From Acidimicrobiia bacterium (lineage in GTDB: Bacteria; Actinomycetota; Acidimicrobiia; Spongiisociales; SHLN01), in contig JABDOU010000082.1 of NCBI GenBank assembly GCA_013043085.1, positions 1 to 8,685 on the forward strand: 8,685 bases of DNA, written 5' to 3'. The position numbers were made by a program, and so were the translations under genes. Positions 6,059-8,685 of the stretch are shown piece by piece. The notes beneath the pieces are model-generated. The model made no database searches, was not told the DNA's origin, and saw only the letters and a list, made by a program, of their open reading frames with translations. The stretch's first letter is position 1, and every line of letters begins with the position of its first letter.

Positions 6059-7632
6059 TCTTGTCGTTCTCGCAAAAGCCCTACGACGAGACCGTCGACC
6101 ACTGCCTCCCAGCTTGCTTCAATGATGTTTTCGTGTACGCCGATCGTTCCCCACGCATCGATCCCGTTTGATTGCTCGAGGAGCACCCTCGTCACCGCGC
6201 CGGTCCCGGCTCCAGGGTCGAGCACACGAACCCGGTAGTCGGTGAGGTGGATGTGATCGATCTCGGGGTAGGTAGGGGCCAGTGCGGCGCGCAGCGCCTG
6301 ATCGATGGCATTTACAGGTCCGTTTCCCTCACGGGTCGCGACCACGCGCTCTCCGCCGACATGTACTTTGATCGTCGCTTCGGAAACCACATCGAGATCG
6401 TCACCCGGCCGGCGTTCAATGAATACCCGGAAGGACTCGACTTCGAAGAAATCCTGTCGCCAGCCCATCGCCCGGCGCACCATCAGCTCGAACGTACCGT
6501 CGGCGGCCTCAATTTGATAGCCACGATTCTCCATGTCCTTGACTTCGACCAGCAATGTGGCAGCAAGCGACTCATCGAAATCGATCCCCTGCTCCTTGGC
6601 CTTTGCGATGATGGTCGATTTACCCGCCATCTCGGATACGACCATACGAGTTGTGTTGCCGACGCGATCAGGGTTTATGTGCTCGTAGGCGTCGGGGCGC
6701 CGTGCAATCGCCGACGTATGAAGCCCGGCTTTGTGGGCAAAGGCCGACGCGCCGACGTATGGCTTGTGTGGGTCAAGCGAGAGGTTGGCAATCTCGGCTA
6801 TGTGATGAGAGATCGGCGTGAGCTTCTCGAGGCGGGATTGGGAAAGAGCGGGAAGGTCCTTTTTGAAAACCAGATCGGGAATGACCGAACACAGATCTGC
6901 GTTTCCGGTTCGCTCCCCGTAGCCGTTCACACATCCCTGAGCCTGTATGGCACCGGCGTCAACCGCCGCCAGCGTATTCGCTACCGCGCATCCGCTGTCG
7001 TTGTGAGCATGGATCCCAAGATGCGCCTCGGGAATGGCCAGGGCGACTTCGGAGACGATTCTGTGAATGTCGTCGGGGATCATGCCGCCGTTGGTGTCGC
7101 ACAAAATCACCCGTTCGGCTCCGGCGTCGATCGCCGCCTGCAATACCGCAAGGGCGAATTCCCGATTGGCGAGGTAACCATCAAAGAAGTGCTCAGCGTC
7201 TACAAAGACCCTCTTGTCGGCACGCTTGAGGAACGCAACCGACTCTTTCACCATCCTCACACCTTCGTCCAGATCCACGAGGAGAGCTTCGGTAACGTGG
7301 TAATCCCAGGACTTGGCGACGATGCAAATCACGTTCGTTCCTGCATCCAGCAAGGCTTCGAGCTGATGGTCTTGATCAGCCGCAGTATTGGGTCGGCACG
7401 TCGAGCCGAAGGCCACGAGAACCGATGTCTCCAGGTCCAGTTCCTTGGCGGCGCGAGCAAAGAACTCCGTATCTTTCGGCAGAGCCCCGGGCCACCCACC
7501 CTCGATGTAATCAACGCCAAGTTCGTCCAGGAGCAGAGCGATCTTCATCTTGTCTTCGACGGTGAGGCTCAAACCTTCGAGCTGCGCACCATCTCGCAGT
7601 GTGGTGTCGTAGATCTCAACCGGCCCTGCCAT
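6055..7632 (-). CDS. cimA: (R)-citramalate synthase
   Basis: CimA condenses pyruvate with acetyl-CoA to citramalate, giving 2-oxobutyrate for isoleucine without threonine deaminase. The protein belongs to the isopropylmalate/homocitrate synthase family. The HMGL TIM barrel begins VEIYDTTLRDGAQLEGLSL (Asp9 and Arg13 region) and shows YIEGGWPGALPKD, which is typical of the CimA branch rather than LeuA. The metal motif GIHAHNDSGCAVANT (His208, His210) and the signature NGYGERTGNADL follow. A LeuA-type dimerisation/allosteric domain covers roughly 375-515, usually the site of isoleucine feedback. The 525-residue length is normal for the branch. The ATG at 7632 has AGAGG 5 nt upstream. It is the first gene of the cimA-trpS pair, with a 4-bp ATGA overlap. 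LeuA itself is less likely from the N-terminal motifs; substrate assignment is by family resemblance. Confidence 0.95.
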   Translation of the reverse strand: MAGPVEIYDTTLRDGAQLEGLSLTVEDKMKIALLLDELGVDYIEGGWPGALPKDTEFFARAAKELDLETSVLVAFGSTCRPNTAADQDHQLEALLDAGTNVICIVAKSWDYHVTEALLVDLDEGVRMVKESVAFLKRADKRVFVDAEHFFDGYLANREFALAVLQAAIDAGAERVILCDTNGGMIPDDIHRIVSEVALAIPEAHLGIHAHNDSGCAVANTLAAVDAGAIQAQGCVNGYGERTGNADLCSVIPDLVFKKDLPALSQSRLEKLTPISHHIAEIANLSLDPHKPYVGASAFAHKAGLHTSAIARRPDAYEHINPDRVGNTTRMVVSEMAGKSTIIAKAKEQGIDFDESLAATLLVEVKDMENRGYQIEAADGTFELMVRRAMGWRQDFFEVESFRVFIERRPGDDLDVVSEATIKVHVGGERVVATREGNGPVNAIDQALRAALAPTYPEIDHIHLTDYRVRVLDPGAGTGAVTRVLLEQSNGIDAWGTIGVHENIIEASWEAVVDGLVVGLLRERQE

Positions 7633-7646
7633 CGGATCCTCTCACT

Positions 7647-7675
7647 GTCATAGGCTCACGTCTCGGGACTTTCAA
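7647..7675 (-). promoter_or_regulatory. candidate promoter for cimA-trpS
   Basis: On the minus strand TTGAAA (7670-7675) and TATGAC (7647-7652) are separated by 17 bp. The -35 is good; the -10 lacks the final T. The implied start would give a leader of only about a dozen bases containing the AGAGG ribosome site. It lies downstream of the preceding terminator, where a promoter is needed. Confidence 0.35.
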
Positions 7676-7729
7676 CATCGTGGTCATACGGGCTTTTTTG
7701 TTCATACGTTTTATGCGGTTTTCTTGGTC

Positions 7730-7760
7730 GGGAATGAAGAAACCTCCGCCGAAGCGGAGG
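7730..7760 (-). terminator. intrinsic terminator after the ABC transporter operon
   Basis: The minus-strand transcript forms CCTCCGC-TTCG-GCGGAGG, a perfect 7-bp stem closed by a UUCG tetraloop, followed by TTTCTTCATT. It sits 58 bp after the stop of the ABC ATPase and separates that operon from cimA-trpS. The plus strand has no T-run on its side, so termination is one-directional. Confidence 0.85.
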
Positions 7761-7765
7761 CAGTC

Positions 7766-7796
7766 GCATACGTTCCGCTCACGCGGAAACGCATGC
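7766..7796 (-). other. long GNRA-capped hairpin just before the terminator
   Basis: The minus strand reads GCATGCGTTTCCGC, loop GTGA, then GCGGAACGTATGC. It makes a 13-bp stem with one G-U pair and one bulged U. It has no U-tract itself and lies between the ABC ATPase stop and the terminator hairpin. It likely protects the mRNA 3' end or assists termination; a small 3'-UTR-derived RNA is possible. Confidence 0.55.
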
Positions 7797-7817
7797 GTCA
7801 GGTAATAATCCAGATAT

Positions 7818-8615
7818 TCATCGCTCCAGAGTATGACCAGATCCCGGCTGCCACGCAAGTTTTTGCTGTGTCGGGCGCACGGGCCGCACTACTCCGTCTC
7901 GCACCTCAACGTTTGCCCGATAGTGTCCTACGATCCGTTCCGGCGTCAGTACCTCCAGGGCGCTACCACTGGCAACGATTTCGCCCTTGTCGATCATCAC
8001 CAGCGTGTCGGGGTACTGGCCGGCGAGAGTGAGGTCATGCATCGTCGACACGAGGGTCAGACTCCGGGTTCGACGCAGCTCATCGAGGAGCTCGAGCACC
8101 TCCTGCTGATGACCGAGATCCAACGCCGTTGTCGGCTCGTCGAGAAGGACCACCGGTGCCGATTGGGCCAAGGCCCGGCCTATGAGAACACGCTGCCGTT
8201 CACCCCCCGAGAGGGTATCCAGGCGCCGTCCGGCCATGTCCGTGAGGTCGAGACGATTCAATACTTCAGACACGACCTGGTGATCCAATTCTCGTTCGTT
8301 TCCAAATGGAGATAGGTGAGGCGTGCGTCCAAGCATCACGTAATCGGCGACAAACATCCCTTCGGGAACGGTTGGCGTCTGTTCCAGGTAGGCAATAACG
8401 TGCGACCTGGAGCGTCGTGACAGTACGGATTCTCCTCCGATCTCAACTACGCCGGCATGCTGTTGGCGCCCGGCCAGGACTCGCAGCAAGGTGCTCTTGC
8501 CGGCGCCGTTCGGTCCGATCACGCCGAGCCATTGTCCTTCCTCTACCGTGAAGCCGACCTTCCTCAACAGTTGGGCCTGCCCGATCTTCACCGAAACGTC
8601 CTTGCAGGTGATCAT
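7818..8615 (-). CDS. FecE/HmuV/BtuD-type ABC transporter ATP-binding protein
   Basis: This is the cytosolic ATPase that powers import of an iron-siderophore, heme or cobalamin through a FecCD-type permease. The 265 residues contain Walker A GPNGAGKST (34-42), a Q-loop at Gln79, MLGRTPHLSPFG in the region typical of this importer family, signature LSGGERQR (135-142), Walker B VVLLDEPT (155-162), a D-loop ALDL and the switch His193 in STMHD. The C-terminal tail after about 230 is variable in the family. The ATG overlaps the stop of the upstream permease (ATGA), so the two proteins should be co-translated. The ribosome site is weak. The exact substrate cannot be read from the ATPase, and the binding protein is outside the window. 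Iron- or cobalamin-dependent control would be expected, but its site would be upstream of the window. Confidence 0.95.
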   Translation of the reverse strand: MITCKDVSVKIGQAQLLRKVGFTVEEGQWLGVIGPNGAGKSTLLRVLAGRQQHAGVVEIGGESVLSRRSRSHVIAYLEQTPTVPEGMFVADYVMLGRTPHLSPFGNERELDHQVVSEVLNRLDLTDMAGRRLDTLSGGERQRVLIGRALAQSAPVVLLDEPTTALDLGHQQEVLELLDELRRTRSLTLVSTMHDLTLAGQYPDTLVMIDKGEIVASGSALEVLTPERIVGHYRANVEVRDGVVRPVRPTQQKLAWQPGSGHTLER

Positions 8616-8685
8616 GTAAACGACTTTCTGCCTCGCAGCAGCATCGACATGAAGAACGGTGCACCGACAAACGCAGTCACAACCC
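8612..8685 (-). CDS. FecCD-family permease, C-terminal end only
   Basis: Only 23 codons and the stop are inside the window; the rest lies beyond the right edge. The residues VVTAFVGAPFFMSMLLRGRK match the conserved end of BtuC/FecCD permeases, where the last transmembrane helix closes with a GAPFF..LLR motif and a short basic cytoplasmic tail. It overlaps the ATPase gene by four bases, which supports a permease-ATPase operon. The frame is unambiguous, but the identification rests on a short segment and on its neighbour. Confidence 0.8.
   Translation of the reverse strand, partial: VVTAFVGAPFFMSMLLRGRKSFT

Noticed and set aside
6172..7653. 493-codon open frame on the plus strand opposite cimA
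   Set aside because: It is entirely antisense to a well-conserved citramalate synthase and shows no family motif; long antisense frames are common in GC-rich genes.
7616..7705. 29-residue leader peptide for attenuation ahead of cimA (starting MNKKARM)
   Set aside because: No Shine-Dalgarno, no run of Ile, Leu, Val or Trp codons, and it runs into the cimA coding start.
7685..7705. T6 run on the plus strand as a possible terminator
   Set aside because: There is no GC-rich stem before the T-run and no plus-strand gene to terminate.
7633..7817. T-box riboswitch controlling cimA-trpS
   Set aside because: The leader is too short and holds no T-box core sequence or antiterminator.
1..8685. CRISPR arrays, tRNA or rRNA genes, insertion sequences or phage genes
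   Set aside because: No repeated spacer structure, tRNA cloverleaf, rRNA segment, transposase or phage-like protein was seen on either strand.

Overview
All recognisable genes in this window lie on the minus strand, so transcription runs from high to low coordinates. The DNA is moderately GC-rich. Gene content points to an actinobacterium: a CBS-less IMP dehydrogenase relative of the GuaB3 family (known mainly from Actinobacteria and Cyanobacteria) is directly coupled to GMP synthetase, next to a citramalate synthase and a compact tryptophanyl-tRNA synthetase. An uncultured lineage such as Acidimicrobiia would fit, but the sequence alone does not prove it.

Layout in order of transcription. 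(1) 8685-7730: the last residues of a FecCD-type membrane permease overlap a complete FecE/HmuV/BtuD-type ABC ATPase, the tail of an iron-siderophore, heme or cobalamin uptake operon. It is followed by a GNRA-looped hairpin and a clear intrinsic terminator. (2) 7632-5081: cimA and trpS overlap by four bases and form an operon joining isoleucine precursor synthesis to tryptophan tRNA charging. A possible promoter with a repeated heptamer lies in its leader. (3) 5080-4447: a 634-bp stretch with no recognisable gene. It holds one small ORF (89 codons) with a very good Shine-Dalgarno, a 21-bp imperfect palindrome, a 17-bp tandem repeat and several small hairpins. (4) 4446-1: guaB3 and guaA overlap by four bases and are followed 93 bp later by a CheA-like chemosensory histidine kinase that runs off the left edge. 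The kinase open frame covers 1627 bp and is the true content of the left end.

How the genes work together: GuaA makes GMP from XMP, and GuaB3 probably acts on the same small pool of purine nucleotides, so their coupling suggests control of guanylate balance. The kinase has a normal phospho-acceptor histidine domain but lacks an evident CheY-binding P2 domain and has a diverged ATP-lid/G2 region. It may therefore serve a non-flagellar or atypical chemosensory pathway.

Most of the window is ordinary housekeeping sequence. I found no convincing new biological system. The items most worth a second look are the divergent CheA placed behind guaB3-guaA and the unexplained 634-bp region.
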